Positions 21,582-34,400 of a stretch of DNA of 64,000 bases are shown in pieces. The stretch is from Syngnathus acus (Eukaryota; Chordata; Actinopteri; Syngnathiformes; Syngnathidae): assembly GCF_901709675.1 (NCBI RefSeq), contig NC_051099.1:4588001-4652000 (forward strand), written 5' to 3'. Below the pieces are notes generated by a model, which saw only the letters and a list, made by a program, of their open reading frames with translations, made no database searches and was not told where the DNA came from. The translations under genes were made by a program, and so were the position numbers. Position 1 is the stretch's first letter. Each line of letters opens with the position of its first letter.

Positions 21582-24500
21582 ATGAGGAGGTGCTCGCACG
21601 TCCTGCCTCTCGTTGTGCTCGCTGCTCTGTTGCTGTCTCAGGTCTCCTCTGGCATCAAATGGCTGTGAGTATCCATTTTTCAGTTCACGTGACGTCATGA
21701 AACGATACATTGTGTGGCATGTTGTGGTGATGGAGCGAAGCCGCTGTGGCAGCTTTCAAGTGGGCCGCCTGACATTCTTGATGAGGAGAAAGCTTGTGTG
21801 TTCAGTCGGCGTGTATGTCATGAAAGGGGATGGTAGATTAACGGGGCATTTCCTCTGGCTATGAGCGAAAACCTCTTTAATAACTTTGATGCGGCTTCGG
21901 TAAACAGAGACAGCGAGGGTGACTTCCAAGCTATCCGGTAAAATTCACCACGGTGTATAATAATAACAGTAATAACTTTAGAAAAGCAAAGGTGGAGATG
22001 GGGAGGGAGAGAAGTCTGAAGCTTTGTGGTCTTGTTTTGCATATTCTTGTGAAGCTACTTGTGTGAGATCAGAACAGAGCAATGAATGCAAATCTCTAAC
22101 TGTCACTGCTTTTATAGTGCAGTAAAAGTCAAAAACTAAGAATTAAAGCAACAAGAACAAGCTTCAGATTTGTTCTTGTCATTTACACGATGGATGTTCT
22201 TTTCATAGACAGAAATGTTGGTGCATTCTGATTTTCATGTCGTCGCCAACCTCAGTGTGGCCTGGTTGAGAATCTGGCAGACTGCTCTGCCAAATCACTA
22301 GTTAAAAGTTGGTCTAAATTTAGACCTGCTGAGATCATGTCTAACTTTTGGCGCAAGGTAGATTGCTAGTGGGCATCAAACCCTCTGAATAGTAATAGAA
22401 TGTATTGAACCATTTTTTGTTATCATCATCAGAGGTAAAGCAGTCGTCCAGTAATGTTTGATTCCCGCTCTGCCTGAGTCTCATGGGTCATGTCCTCGGG
22501 CAAAAGCCACTTTGCCTCCGGTGCAGCTCACACTGGTGTATGACTGGGGGTGAATGTTTGGCGGTGGTCGAATTGGCCGTAGATACGCACTGGCAGCCAC
22601 GCTTCTGTCAGCCCGCTCCAGGGCAGCTGTGGCTACTTACCCACTTCACCACCACCAGAGTGTGAATGGCTGAACGTATGAATAATGCAGCTACTGTGAG
22701 TGCTTTGAGTATAGAATAATAAGCTAAGCCAGGGATGTCAAACTTATTTTTGTCGCGGGCCGCATCATAGTCATGGTTTCCTTCGAAGGGCCATTGAAAT
22801 TTCCAACCCAAATAAATGTCTGAATGTCTCAAATTATATATAGTGTACGGTACCGAACAAACTAGTGAATGACTAGATGAATAACTAGTTTTCCAAACAG
22901 AGACTAAGAAAAACTGTTAACATATTTAAAAAATATGAATGGTAATAAAAATTGCTAGCAATAGAGCTATTTTTTAAAAGTGAAAACAATTAGTAATTTT
23001 AATATTGACAAGAATTTGATGCACAATTTGTCTTCGCGGGCCACATAATAATGATGTGGCGGGCCGTATCTGGCCCCCGGGCCTTGAGTTTGACACTAAG
23101 CTATCAAAATGTATTTTGACGGTCTACGGCATTGAAAAATATCAATTGATTATGTAAGCCGAGTCTTCAGGTATACTTTCAATTCAATTTGTAGTTGAGG
23201 TCACGCTAAAGACAGAAATAGCCATCACGACACATCAAAATGATATTCAGGCACGTGCGCCATGCTAAATCCAAGCGGCGAGTCGTTTAGTTTCGATGAC
23301 ACAATGCCAAAACAGATGTAATAATAAACACCTGCGAGTGACCACGATCGCTGTGCTTATCATTGGGTACAACCCGGCGCCCCCCTCGGACATTGTAATG
23401 TGAAACAGGACACGTTTCTTACAAGCAGACATCAGAGGTAGCCTCCCCTGCCTGAGGTTTCTCTATAAATACATTAAATATGATCTAATCGACTCCAATA
23501 TGTTCCTCTAATAGTATTGAAATAGACTGAACTGAAGACAAAACCTCCCATGGTGCTAAATGGAAATGCTAGATATGATCTATCTGGGGTTGAGATGAAA
23601 TGAGTGTGCAAAAATATTTTGAGGAATATCTCATAGCTAGTTCTGCACTGTAACAAAAACATCAGAGCCAAGAATGTGTCAAAGCTGTTTTATGGATCTG
23701 CTACTAACTTTCTGAGAAGGCTAAACTCATTGTCGTGATGGATGTCACCTTTTAAAATGTTTTTCATTTTGATTCCACAGAGCAATATCACACACCCCTA
23801 AGACCTTCCACATCAACCAGACCCAACACTGTAAGCTGTTGCCCGGCCTGGTGTCCTCCCAAGCTCAACTGTGCCGCAGCAACATGGAACTCATGGAAAC
23901 CATCATCCAAGCAGCCCGTGAAGTCAAGAAAACATGTCAAAAGACCTTTGCCGACATGCGCTGGAACTGCTCCTCCATAGAGACTCCCACCGACTCCTCC
24001 AAGTATCGACCGGACCTTGATCGAGGTACGGCCTTCATACATTTATGTACAATATAAAATGTATATTTAAAAAATATACCCGCAGTTTTGCTTAAAATCT
24101 TATTTTAAATCTATTTTGTAGTGGATAATTGCTGCTGCTTTTTAAATTCGATCCCAGCCCAATGAAACCACTCCTGGTCCAAAGCCTTGACTAAAAAAAT
24201 TAAATAAATGCATAAATATTGTGCCAAATAAATCATGTGACCCGCTGACGGTACGAGCATAAAGTCACAACAACAAAAATGATTATATCCATTAATGTAT
24301 ATTATCCATACAACGTATCCCAGAGCGACTGGTCGCCAATCAATGACAGAGCACAGACAGTATAGGGCGGATCTAATTTCGCTTAATTGTAACTTTCCAA
24401 GCTCTTGATGCTCCAACCGCAAACATCTTAACAACTTAAATGTGCATTGAGGCGCCAGCATCCAGCATCGAGGCTAGCTATAATTGAGGAACGAACCACT

Positions 24501-27411
24501 TTAGCGCCTCGCTAATATACTGTACTGATTTTTTGTGGAGTCTATCATTTTGGACAGTACAACCAAAATTAATTCATTACACTGGCACAATGAAAGTCTC
24601 CAATGCTGCTTGTGGTCTCATTCACCAGGAACCAGGGAGTCTGCGTTTGTCTATGCCCTTTCTGCGGCCACCATTAGCCATACCATCGCAAGGGCGTGCA
24701 CCTCTGGAGATTTACGTCTGTGCTCGTGTGGTCCAATCCCGGCTGAGATCCCAGAGCCTGGTTATCGCTGGGGGGGCTGCGCTGACAACCTGCACTTTGG
24801 CTTGATCATGGGCTCTAAGTTTGCAGATGCCCCCATGAAGATGAAACGTGCAGGCTCCCATGCTAACAAACTTATGCACCTACATAACAGCGAAGTCGGG
24901 AGACAGGTAAGCGAGAAAATGCATGTCGGCAAACACAATTAAAAAAAAAAAAAAAAATTATTTCTATTTGTCTGTTAACAGGTATTAAGAGAGGCGGTCG
25001 TGATGAAGTGCAAATGTCACGGCGTCTCCGGCTCCTGCTCCATCAGGACCTGCTGGAGAGGTCTTCAGGACCTGAGAGAGATCGCCATGGACCTGAAGAC
25101 TAAGTACTTGTCGGCTACCAAGGTGGTTCACAGACCCATGGGGACACGCAAGCAACTGGTACCCAAAGATATTGACATTAGGCCCGTGAGGGAGAATGAA
25201 CTGGTCTACCTGCAGAGTTCACCGGATTTCTGTGCCAAGAATGAAAAACAGGGTTCAGTTGGCACGCAGGACAGGTGAGACAGTCTTTCACTATACTTTG
25301 ATTGCTGCAATAGAAAAGGAAAGTTTGATTTTGAAACCAGATCCACCAAATATGTATGTGTGTTTATATATGCATTTATGTACCGTATTTTCCGGACTAT
25401 AAGATATGGACCAAATTCCCAAATTTAAACTGGCCCGAAGCATTGTGTCATGAAATCAATCATAAGTGGCCCGCTGAAGACTATGAATCATGAATCAAAA
25501 AGACTATGGATCATTATTTTGTGATTATAAAGTAATTTGTTGCGTCTGAAGTTGAAATAAAAAAGATAAAATGAAGAATGATTTGATTTGGATTAAAAAT
25601 CTGACATGATGCATTAATGGTGCGCCTTATAGTCCGGACAACGTTTTAAAATGGGCCATTCATTGAAGGTGCGCCTTATAGTCCGGTGTGCCTTATAGTC
25701 CAGAAAATACGGTATCGCTGGTGTCAGGCTAAAAATGTGATGCAAAAAAAAAATAAAAATGACATGGTTGTTCTAGCATACCAAAAGATATCTTGAATGT
25801 TTATGAGTGTTTTGATGTAGCTGACACAATTATTGTTATCTTGCCAACACAAAGTCGCACAATCAGGGTTAACCAGTCATTCTGCACCATGGCAAAAATG
25901 AACTGCAATGGTGGTCAAAAAGTATCTAAAATAGCATTTGTGAACTGAACTGTGGTGCCGTGTGAAAACATGGCTTAACGTGGCTTTTTGATACAGTAGA
26001 AAAGAACAATGGCAAACCCGCACAGCAGCAAATAGGAAATGACCAATCGTGACTGTCAGCTCATCCAGGATGTTGACTTTAGGAAAGTGATGTCCAGTTT
26101 AGTTAGCGGGCTGGGTGATAACAACCTGAGTACTCTGTCTGTGGCTTGTCTGGGCATGTGTCACTGTGACTAGGATTCTTGTGCTTTTATCTCAAACGCT
26201 GACTAGAGCTCTTATTCTTGGGCCCGGGAGAACTCCGTTATCAATTGGAGGGGCGCGTGCAGATTTGGAAGCGTTTAAAGGGTTCCCGGAGATAAAGGTT
26301 GGCCGACACCATTTTGCTCACTCCAACTCAGGACTTTGTGGTGTGTGAGAATTGAGCGGGAAGCGAGGAGTCATTTTGTCTGAAGGTCTTACTCATGCAG
26401 AGATTTGGCTAAGCAGTATCATAAGGAAAATATGTAACATTATCTTTTAAACTTATTGAATTTTGGAGAACCTCATGCCTTATCACAGGCTCTATTTCTC
26501 TGTTTTGAATTGCATGTCACCAGAGGCACATTTTGAGAAGTGCAATTGCAAAAGCTGTTTCTACAGATTAGATTTCATTTTATTCAAATCGCATGTAAAT
26601 GCTGAGAAATGTAGCCAAAATAGAATTTGAGTTGGAGAATAAATGTTGCGATACATTCACGACTGCTCGCCAGCCAATCATAACACAGTAAATAATGTTT
26701 GTTTTCTTTTTAAATAAATGGTAAAAGTCATACGAACGTCATCTTTCAGCCACTTTAAAGATAAAGAGCAGCCATGCTTCATGTCAAGGACACTCACTGG
26801 ATGCAATTTCTACTGCCTGATAACTTCGCAGCCACATGAGTCTGAAACATTAATGCATTCGTCAAATCACGAGGCGGCTCGGCTTTGTGGGTCGTGAGAC
26901 CAAACGCTGTGGACATTGGAAACTTTGAATACTTTGCTTTATATCGCCGCTGATTTGTCACTCACTGGTGGCCACTTGACGCAGAGGCTTTATCAGTCTT
27001 GACACTTGAATTGACCTCCCGTCTACATAGTTATATATAGTTGCTGTTTTGACGGCGTTGAAATAGGAGAGCAAATTTAGTACACTAGTCACAGGGTAAT
27101 AGTTTGGGAAATTTTACAAATTTTTCATCGTGGGGTTGTTTATTTTTTTTAGATTTTGTTTTTTCAAAATTGCATTTAGTTGAAATATATTAGTTTTAGT
27201 ATTAATTTATGATTTGCATGTCTCGCTAAGCGCTGAGTAGTAAAAACTCAATGAAAATATATATAAATAAATATATAGAAATATATAGATATAAAAAAAA
27301 TATTTAAAAAAACATCCACAAATCAAATATAATATATATAAAAATATCTGAACAAATATATAGATATAAAAATATACGTAAAAAAAACGTCCACAAATCA
27401 AATAAGGGTAC

Positions 27412-27460
<49 letters not shown>

Positions 27461-28128
27461 GACAAAGAATGTGTGGGTGTTCCTATTTCAACAATGTGTT
27501 CAAGCTGCCTTTCACTCTCCGCCACTCCTGCTGCCACCATTTACTTAAGCGCCCCCTCTCATCACGCCGGTCATTAACACTCTGCCGTCATAAAAATGGA
27601 GCCATAATGTGGAAAGGGCAAACTTAAGAGAAGGGGCAGTCCTGTGTATTCAGTGTGATTTATGGCGGGGGCTGTTCAGCGCCTATTCAAGAGTCCATTG
27701 GCGCCAGAAAAGCATCCGAGGCATCCGGCGGCCGAGAAGATACGACAAAGGAAAATGAGAGAAAAATGAGGGCGCGTCGCTCGGTCAAGAATATTCAAAG
27801 GGCCATTGTGGGTTCTTCGCAGGCTCGGAGTTTGCACAGGCAGGCTGGATGAAATATTTAGAATGAAGCCTAATTGTCTCTTACTGGAAACAGGTTGTCT
27901 TTCAAACAAAGGTGGCTCACTCAATCTTGTAACTTTATTTACGTTAATTGCAGGCAGTGCAACAAAACCTCAGCTGGGAGCGACAGCTGTGACTTGATGT
28001 GCTGCGGCCGTGGCTACAACCCGTACACGGAGAAGCTGGTGGAACGTTGCCATTGCAAGTATCACTGGTGCTGCTACGTAACCTGCAAGAAGTGCGAGCG
28101 GATCGTGGAGAGATACGTCTGCAAATGA
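21582..28128 (+). CDS. wnt11: Wnt11 secreted signalling ligand
   Basis: Five coding exons join in frame: 21582-21664, 23781-24025, 24629-24906, 24982-25274 and 27954-28128, giving 357 residues (human WNT11 has 354). The exon holding the ATG probably begins at 21476. Residues 1-22 are a hydrophobic signal peptide. Candidate N-glycosylation sites are N40 (NQT) and N90 (NCSS). The palmitoleoylated serine that binds Frizzled and is added by Porcupine is S218, in [11 protein letters not shown]. The cysteine-rich C-terminus ends in ERYVCK. Wnt11 is known to act mainly in non-canonical Wnt/planar cell polarity signalling, in gastrulation movements and in heart and muscle patterning. The sequence is closer to mammalian WNT11 (for example [15 protein letters not shown] and RPMGTRK) than to the divergent zebrafish silberblick protein, so it corresponds to the gene formerly called wnt11r. 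No breaks are seen. Confidence 0.95.
22440..22690. repeat. Fish interspersed repeat in wnt11 intron
   Basis: The block with CACACTGGTGTATGA, GGCAGCCACGCTTC and CCAGGGCAGCTGTGGCTAC is a repeat often seen in teleost genomes. It has no coding potential. The class (SINE-like or non-LTR tail) is uncertain. Confidence 0.45.
22730..23097 (-). mobile_element. Degraded hAT-type non-autonomous element in wnt11 intron
   Basis: It starts CAGGGATGTCAAACTT and ends GGCCTTGAGTTTGACAC, the inverted orientation of the 11487 element. The last few bases of the terminal repeat are lost and the target duplication is blurred (TAAGCTA-like on both sides). Shared internal words include GTCTTCGCGGGCCAC. Confidence 0.7.
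25381..25714 (+). mobile_element. Palindromic MITE-like element (CCGTATTTTCCGG ends) in wnt11 intron 4
   Basis: The ends TACCGTATTTTCCGGACTAT and its near reverse complement CAGAAAATACGGTA define an inverted-repeat element flanked by TA. Inside are further repeats of GCGCCTTATAGTCCGG. A second copy lies in the opposite orientation at 62363-62761. There is no open reading frame. The superfamily is not assigned. Confidence 0.65.
27412..27459. repeat. (GATA)n microsatellite
   Basis: About 12 uninterrupted GATA units, preceded by an AT-rich stretch (27240-27400) that contains two imperfect copies of a block with CATCCACAAATCAAAT. It lies in wnt11 intron 4. Confidence 0.9.
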
Positions 28129-28835
28129 ATCCCCAAAGCCGCACCGAGCCACAGGTGAACCAAAGCACTACGATAGCTACAAGACAAACTTTTTGTCTTG
28201 AACGTATTTCACCATAAAGTGTCATTATCACGTTAGTATCGATTTTTCCAAACTGCCGCTACCGGACACGGAAAGTGACGACAGTTTATGTGAAAACCGC
28301 CGTCCTCCTGGGTAGTTCTCTTTTTTTTTTTTTTTCTGTTAATGACCATGAATTCCCTCAATGTGGATGAGGAAAGTCTATTTTATTATAGCGCTAATAA
28401 AAAGTAATAACATTGGATTTTAAAGCCGGAGGAGACGAATTATGTTGTTTCTCCCTCGAGACGGAGATCTGAGGATTTTTTTCTTTTTTATTAATGGTAC
28501 AGTTGATACATTTTCCTTCTGCATCAATGGACACGAGAGGAAAAGCAAACAAAGGGAACATAAAGTACTTTTTCAAACACGGGACGTTTTGGACTTTTGG
28601 ACCCGCACGTTTTCCTGTGTGTATCTTCAGCATGACTTTATCCTAAAGGACTGGAAAGAAAATGGATAAAGGACTTGCTGATTAATCATCCTTTACATCT
28701 CGACATGCAGTCAGTTTAAGATATATTCTATTTTTAAGAGCATTATGAACTCATGGATATTGTAAACCACCTTTGTGTGGATGTACATACTCTTATTTTG
28801 TATACTGAAATAAAGATAAGTATTTATAAAATTAT
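28129..28835 (+). other. wnt11: wnt11 3' untranslated region with poly(A) signal
   Basis: Non-coding sequence follows the TGA at 28126-28128. AATAAA at 28809-28814 is a good polyadenylation signal. The exact cleavage site is not shown. Confidence 0.65.
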
Positions 28836-29548
28836 GAAATGATTTTTCCCACTTTCATTTTTAGTTATTTTTTAAAAAAATTGTTTCTTTTAAGTAATTT
28901 AGATTTAAACTACAGGATTTTCAGCACGAAAGGTATAAATGTGTTTAATACTACTATGATGAATCCCTCCAAATCAAAAAGTCCTGTATAATAAGGCGTT
29001 TCAAAAACGTTTGGGTGGTTCCAGCCACAATGGAAAACTTTACTTGTAAATTCCACAGCGAAAAAAAACCCCTCTGCAGGGGACACACAATGATTTTCAT
29101 CGCAAACATACCGTATCATTTTGAGAAGCAGACCTCGACTTTCCAAATGTCAAATCCAAAAGAAATCTGATTAATCTGAGAAACAAAGGCTTGTCAGAGA
29201 GATGATAGTGCGGTTTTTGTGTGCAGCACATGTTACCCTCTGACCAGCCTTGTGTTACTTGAAGTGGTTCTCATGATTTTACACTGACAGAAATAGCTGT
29301 GAAAGATGGCGCGCCATGCTGTGAGGCCACATGATGCGTATTCAACAGTGCACGCCATACACCCATAGAGTTTAACACTTCTTGACCGCAGCGTGTCCAA
29401 CACACAAAACCTCAAAAACAACTTCAAATACCAAGACATCCTCCAACGAGTACAGACCTTTTGTTTTCTTTCTTTCTTCCCAGCGTACGTAACTCAATGA
29501 CTACAATTGGCTAGCTAATGGTAATTTTTGCTGTTGAATTTTCTATAG
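28836..29548. other. Intergenic, no feature seen
   Basis: Sequence downstream of wnt11 up to the next transposon copy. The short open frames have no recognisable similarity and no splice context. Confidence 0.4.
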
Positions 29549-29854
29549 CAGGGGTGTCAAACTTATTTTTTTCGCGGGCCGCATTGTAGTCATTCTTTCG
29601 GAGGGCCATTATGACAAATAAATGTATAAGCATCTCATATTATATACAGTAAAAGCTACAAAACAAACTGACAAAAAACTCGTTTTCAAATCAGACGAGT
29701 AAAAACTGGCCAAATTAAAAAAAAAAAAGATATTAAAAGTGAAGACAATTTGCAATTCCAGTAATGACATGAATCTGATGCACAATTTGTCTTCGCGGGC
29801 CACGTAAAATGATGTGCCGTATCTGGCCCCCGGGCTTTGAGTTTGACACCCGTG
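29549..29854 (-). mobile_element. Non-autonomous hAT-type element with perfect 8-bp target duplication
   Basis: Begins CAGGGGTGTCAAACTT and ends GAGTTTGACACCCGTG, flanked by TTCTATAG at 29541-29548 and 29855-29862. It is the same family as the 11487 and 22730 copies. It is 306 bp long and non-coding. Confidence 0.88.
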
Positions 29855-30040
29855 TTCTATAGGCTTTCATGAACAGGTTCTAAATGAGCCAAGAATAAAC
29901 AATCGGTATGGACGTGTTGGCAGCCATTTTGAACATACTTTGAAAATACCCCAAAAAACTGCATTTTACGCTAGACTTGCACTGGGCATGAAAATAGGGT
30001 GTTGAAGGAATGATGATTCATTGTGAGAGGTCTAATCAAT

Positions 30041-30132
30041 TCCAGTAAATAACAGTTCTGGGAGAGCTCTCCAGTTCACCCGAGACCCCTAATGAAGACA
30101 AGTGCTACGGAAAACGGATGGATGGATAGATA
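30041..30132. repeat. Fish non-LTR 3'-tail-like fragment
   Basis: CACCCGAGACCCCTAATGAA followed by GGAAAACGGATGGATGGATA is a frequent tail of a fish interspersed element, here degenerate and short. Confidence 0.4.
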
Positions 30133-31191
30133 CCAGTGTTCCAAAAGCAGACGCAGGCAGTGGGGGTCAATTGTGGTATTCCGGTTTGGGGGGGGAGGGA
30201 TGGATCTGATTGTGTGCAGGTGAGCGAGGGCTTGTCTGTCAACGGCATCGAGGTCTCTTCAGCATTCTTCTGTGTGGAAGATGGCGAGAAAATAAACTTT
30301 ATTTTGCAATTGATGGCAAATAGAAAAAAAAATGTGACTATGACCAAATCTCTGCTTTGTGTCTCAGTGTTCAAAGAAATTCTCACGCAATTTATCGCTA
30401 GCAGGTCCAAAAGGTAAGTACGACCCTGAGTGTATTTCATCACCCCACCCAAGATTAAGTCGGACCTGTTTTTATAGTGAACCCGGTCAGGTGACCCTCT
30501 TGAGCAACTATTGTTATCATTAAGCCGTGCAACTATTCATTTCACCTCAAACTAACCCGAGTTCACTCCACATAATATTTCAAGTTGAGGACTGCTTGAG
30601 CAAACATAACAATCCTGGTTGTTAACATTAATTTGGTGCACATTCCTTCATTTTTGTGTCTATCAACACAAAGCTGGAGCTAAGCGGAAGAGCAGCTGTC
30701 TTGAGTCACCGAGACATGAATGGGCTGCCGTCAGGTAAAATACAGCTGTATAGACCAACCCTCATCTGTTTTGCCCAAGACAAAACAAAGTAAAAAAATG
30801 TCCAAAGAATAGAATTAATCACACTTTTGGCATGTCTTTGTTAGACGATCCCAAAGTATCTCTTCATGCTCGACGTGACCTCTTGTTCTGTGGGAATTGG
30901 AGGTGACCAAAAAGGTTGTTAATGGACAACAGTGAAAATATCAGGGGTTAATGTCAGCCCGGGACAATATAATACCAATTGGCTTTGTGCCGGGAGCGCT
31001 CGAGATAACGTGCTGTGAATGAGGAGAGACAAAGAATTTGGCTGGAGTAGTAAAGGCATTCAGATGTACTGACCCGTACTGTAAATGGACTTTTGTAGAC
31101 CCCCACCCCCCCCCACACTCACCCTCAAGCCTTTAAATAGGACCCCGGCAGTATGTGCTGCTGAAGGCCTTTTTTTGTTTTTGTTTTAGTT

Positions 31192-31222
<31 letters not shown>
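31192..31222. repeat. (TG)n microsatellite
   Basis: A pure TG dinucleotide run of about 15 units. Confidence 0.9.
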
Positions 31223-31224
<2 letters not shown>

Positions 31225-31402
31225 CTTAAGAGCGTTGCTGGGAGATAGGAAATGATGAAAAGCATGCGTGTTTCTAAAAAAACGAACAAACCAACGGTTG
31301 GCCGGTTGACCGAGGAACAGAATGTGACACTACCAGGAGTTTACAGTGTACACGGAAACTAATTGGGCCACTTAATGCTAAGAGAATGTAAGGTATTAGA
31401 AC

Positions 31403-31403
<1 letters not shown>

Positions 31404-31487
<84 letters not shown>
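31404..31487. repeat. (TA)n microsatellite
   Basis: About 40 uninterrupted TA units followed by a short ATTT-rich patch and a second shorter TA run at about 31536-31550. It could form cruciform structures and is prone to assembly error. Confidence 0.9.
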
Positions 31488-31490
<3 letters not shown>

Positions 31491-34400
31491 TTATTTATTT
31501 AAAAAAATGAATATGATGAAAAATATAAAAAAGGATATATATATATATATTTTTTTTTTAAATATTTGTAGTCGGATGTGAGTACAGCGTACAACTTAAA
31601 ACATCTTCCATTAAAAAGACAAATGAGCCAATTCATCCAATCCAAGTTTCCAAGTTGTATCATTACCCCGTTACGAGAAACATATTTTCTTTTTGATGCT
31701 TACGATCTACTGAAGAAGAAATACTTCATCTTAAGGAAACCAAACATCTCATGACATGTTTTGGATTAAAAGAAGTCATTTTCAGACAAAACATTTGCTT
31801 GACTTTTTCCTAGATCCAGTTGGAATGAGGGATCATCAAGATGGATGAAAATGACCGAATGAGTGGAGTTGAATTAATTTGAATAAAAGAAACAGAGAGT
31901 TAAGTACGCTGGGAAAAGTAAACAGTGGTCTGGGTAATCACAGTAAATCTGTTCTGGAGTAGCGAATGCTTGGGGGGGGAACCAACAGTCTGCTCCCTTA
32001 GTGGAGGAGCTAACAAAGCCAGCAAGAAGAACAGCTAACATACTGAGAGAGGATCAAGTCCGAGAGTAACGGCAAAGGCCATGTCTGGCTGAGTTCAACT
32101 ATGTCAACATCAGCGTGTAATTCAAAGAGAGAAGAAAGCAACCAAAGTACTTAAGGAACATATTTGGAGGGGAGCTGGACTAACAGTACAGTATGTGGAT
32201 TTGGATGCTGCTAAAGCTCACCATATCTGGAGATAATATGTAATATAACACAGAGGATTTTCACCACACTCATGGGCCAGATGATGCTCTGAGCTGTATT
32301 GCAATGGAGCATGATGATTTGATAAATGGAGCGTTCTCTTTTACTGTAACTGTCCCAAGTGTGTAATCCCAAAAATCATTCATAACCTGGTCACATTTTG
32401 ACATCAATGCGAATGGTTATTGTGACACAATAACACGGAAAAAGGCTTCTGGACTTTAAATAAATGTTATTTAGTTTCTCAAAAGTAACTAAAAAACAAA
32501 ATGTACAATAGGTAACCTGTAAATTTTAAATTTGATTTCAAGCTATAAGAAAAATCACTCACAACTAAGCTATGGAAGGAATAATGTTGAAATTATAGCC
32601 CCATTGGTATGGATTTTTATGTTTATGTAAATTTTATCATCACAAATATCGGTCGATTACATCTGCAGGTTGGTTAATCGATAAACTATATATTCTGCCA
32701 ACTTTGTCACATTCAGAAGAATGAATTGAAAACATCTCATGGAAAATACAGTGCCGTAAAATGGAAAACAATTTACAAAAGTCATGTTACAAAAGATTTA
32801 ATACAATTCATATCCCATTTAAAGACCAGTAAATAACATCTTTGCATGTCTTTTTCAGATTTACAATCGTATTACGAGTTACAGATGTTTGTCGCAATTA
32901 CATTTATTGAAAGTTTTTATGTCTCCGAGAACCAATGGATGGATTTTATGAGCTTTGTGGGACCAAAATTGGGAAACATCAACTTTGGTGTCCCATTCTG
33001 TCTCAATTAGATTTTGTTTTTTGCAAGCAAGCCTTTTGCATTCCATTTTTGGATGATGAATATGTTATTGTTGGAAAACAAACAATAATTACAGTGAGAA
33101 TGTCCTTTGTTTTCTTCCTTGGCTATTAATTTAATACCCAGACCATTGGGGTTGAGTTTAAATGTTTTTATTTTGATATTGAACAGTACTTTCCAAAACA
33201 ACAAAACTCTAAGTGTTTTTGTAAAAACTAAAACTACTAAAGCCAACTAACAAAGCCAACCTGAAAATTAATTTCAAAAAAATAATAAAGAAAAAAGAAA
33301 AACTAACAAAGCCAACTTGAAAATGAATTAAAACTAATTAAAACAAATTAAAAATAATAAAGAAAAAACTCTAAATGAATTATAATTCCCGAACGTTGAT
33401 AACCTTGACGTCCATTGATCCGTTGAGAACAGATGTCGGATCTCGTTTATTGCTAATAAATAATTTGTTCCCAGTTTGCCCACACGTTTGAATGTGAGCT
33501 TCATTTTATTTCCCCTTGTTTCGTTTCGTGCGCATGTGATCACCATTCAGCCTTGTTTCACTATTTGGATAACCCCGACAACTCAGGTTGAGCACTGGAA
33601 CATGCTGACAGGCTCCAGCTCAAGTGTTAAAATAGTTTCTCCACTTCCTTCCACAGCCACAGCTGTAGACATATAGAAGCTTGGCTTTAATTTAACAGAG
33701 CAAATCTGATCAAAGATTCTCTCAAATTGTCCAAATGAAGTTCCAAATGGCGTTTAGTAGACCCTTCCCTCAAAAAAAAAAATGTCTAGCAAATACTTAA
33801 ATGTGCTTGTGAACATAGTCATTTCCTTCCATTTTTTTAAAGTTAGACTCTACGTTATAAAAGTGGTAGTCAGAGTCACTGATAACACTCCCCCAACTCG
33901 CCCCTTCCTGTTTAATGGTTTCCATATTTCTCAGCCCAAGTGAGGTAATCCAATTTATTTGGCAGCGGTCGAAATGGCAAAGTCATTATGCGTGATTAGC
34001 GCTGTTTGCAGGGCTAAACTGATTTGGGAATATTCGCAGTGCACAATGCCAATACCGTAAATGTTTCTTTTGTTTGATAACATCCAAACAAAATCTATGG
34101 TATGCGGCACAAACACAAATTTTTTTAACGACTGAAAAAATCGGCCACTTTTGAAAGGTTAATGTTCGTGATACCTAATTTTGGGTGTGGTCTAAATATC
34201 ATCATCACCTGACCCTCCAAATATTTGCTTCTTCTTCTGCGTTTTATCCCGCTCATCTATTCTATCACAGATAGGCGCATAACAACATTCTTCGATCTCT
34301 CGCGTGGGCTCGTGTTTCAACACGATAAACTCCACATTCAGAAGTATTTATCGCACAAACCACATGTACTCAGGGAACTCGGTTTCAGTGTGGTCAAACT

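Noticed and set aside
31363-31581. Open frame of alternating Ile-Tyr residues
   Set aside because: It is the translation of the (TA)n microsatellite.
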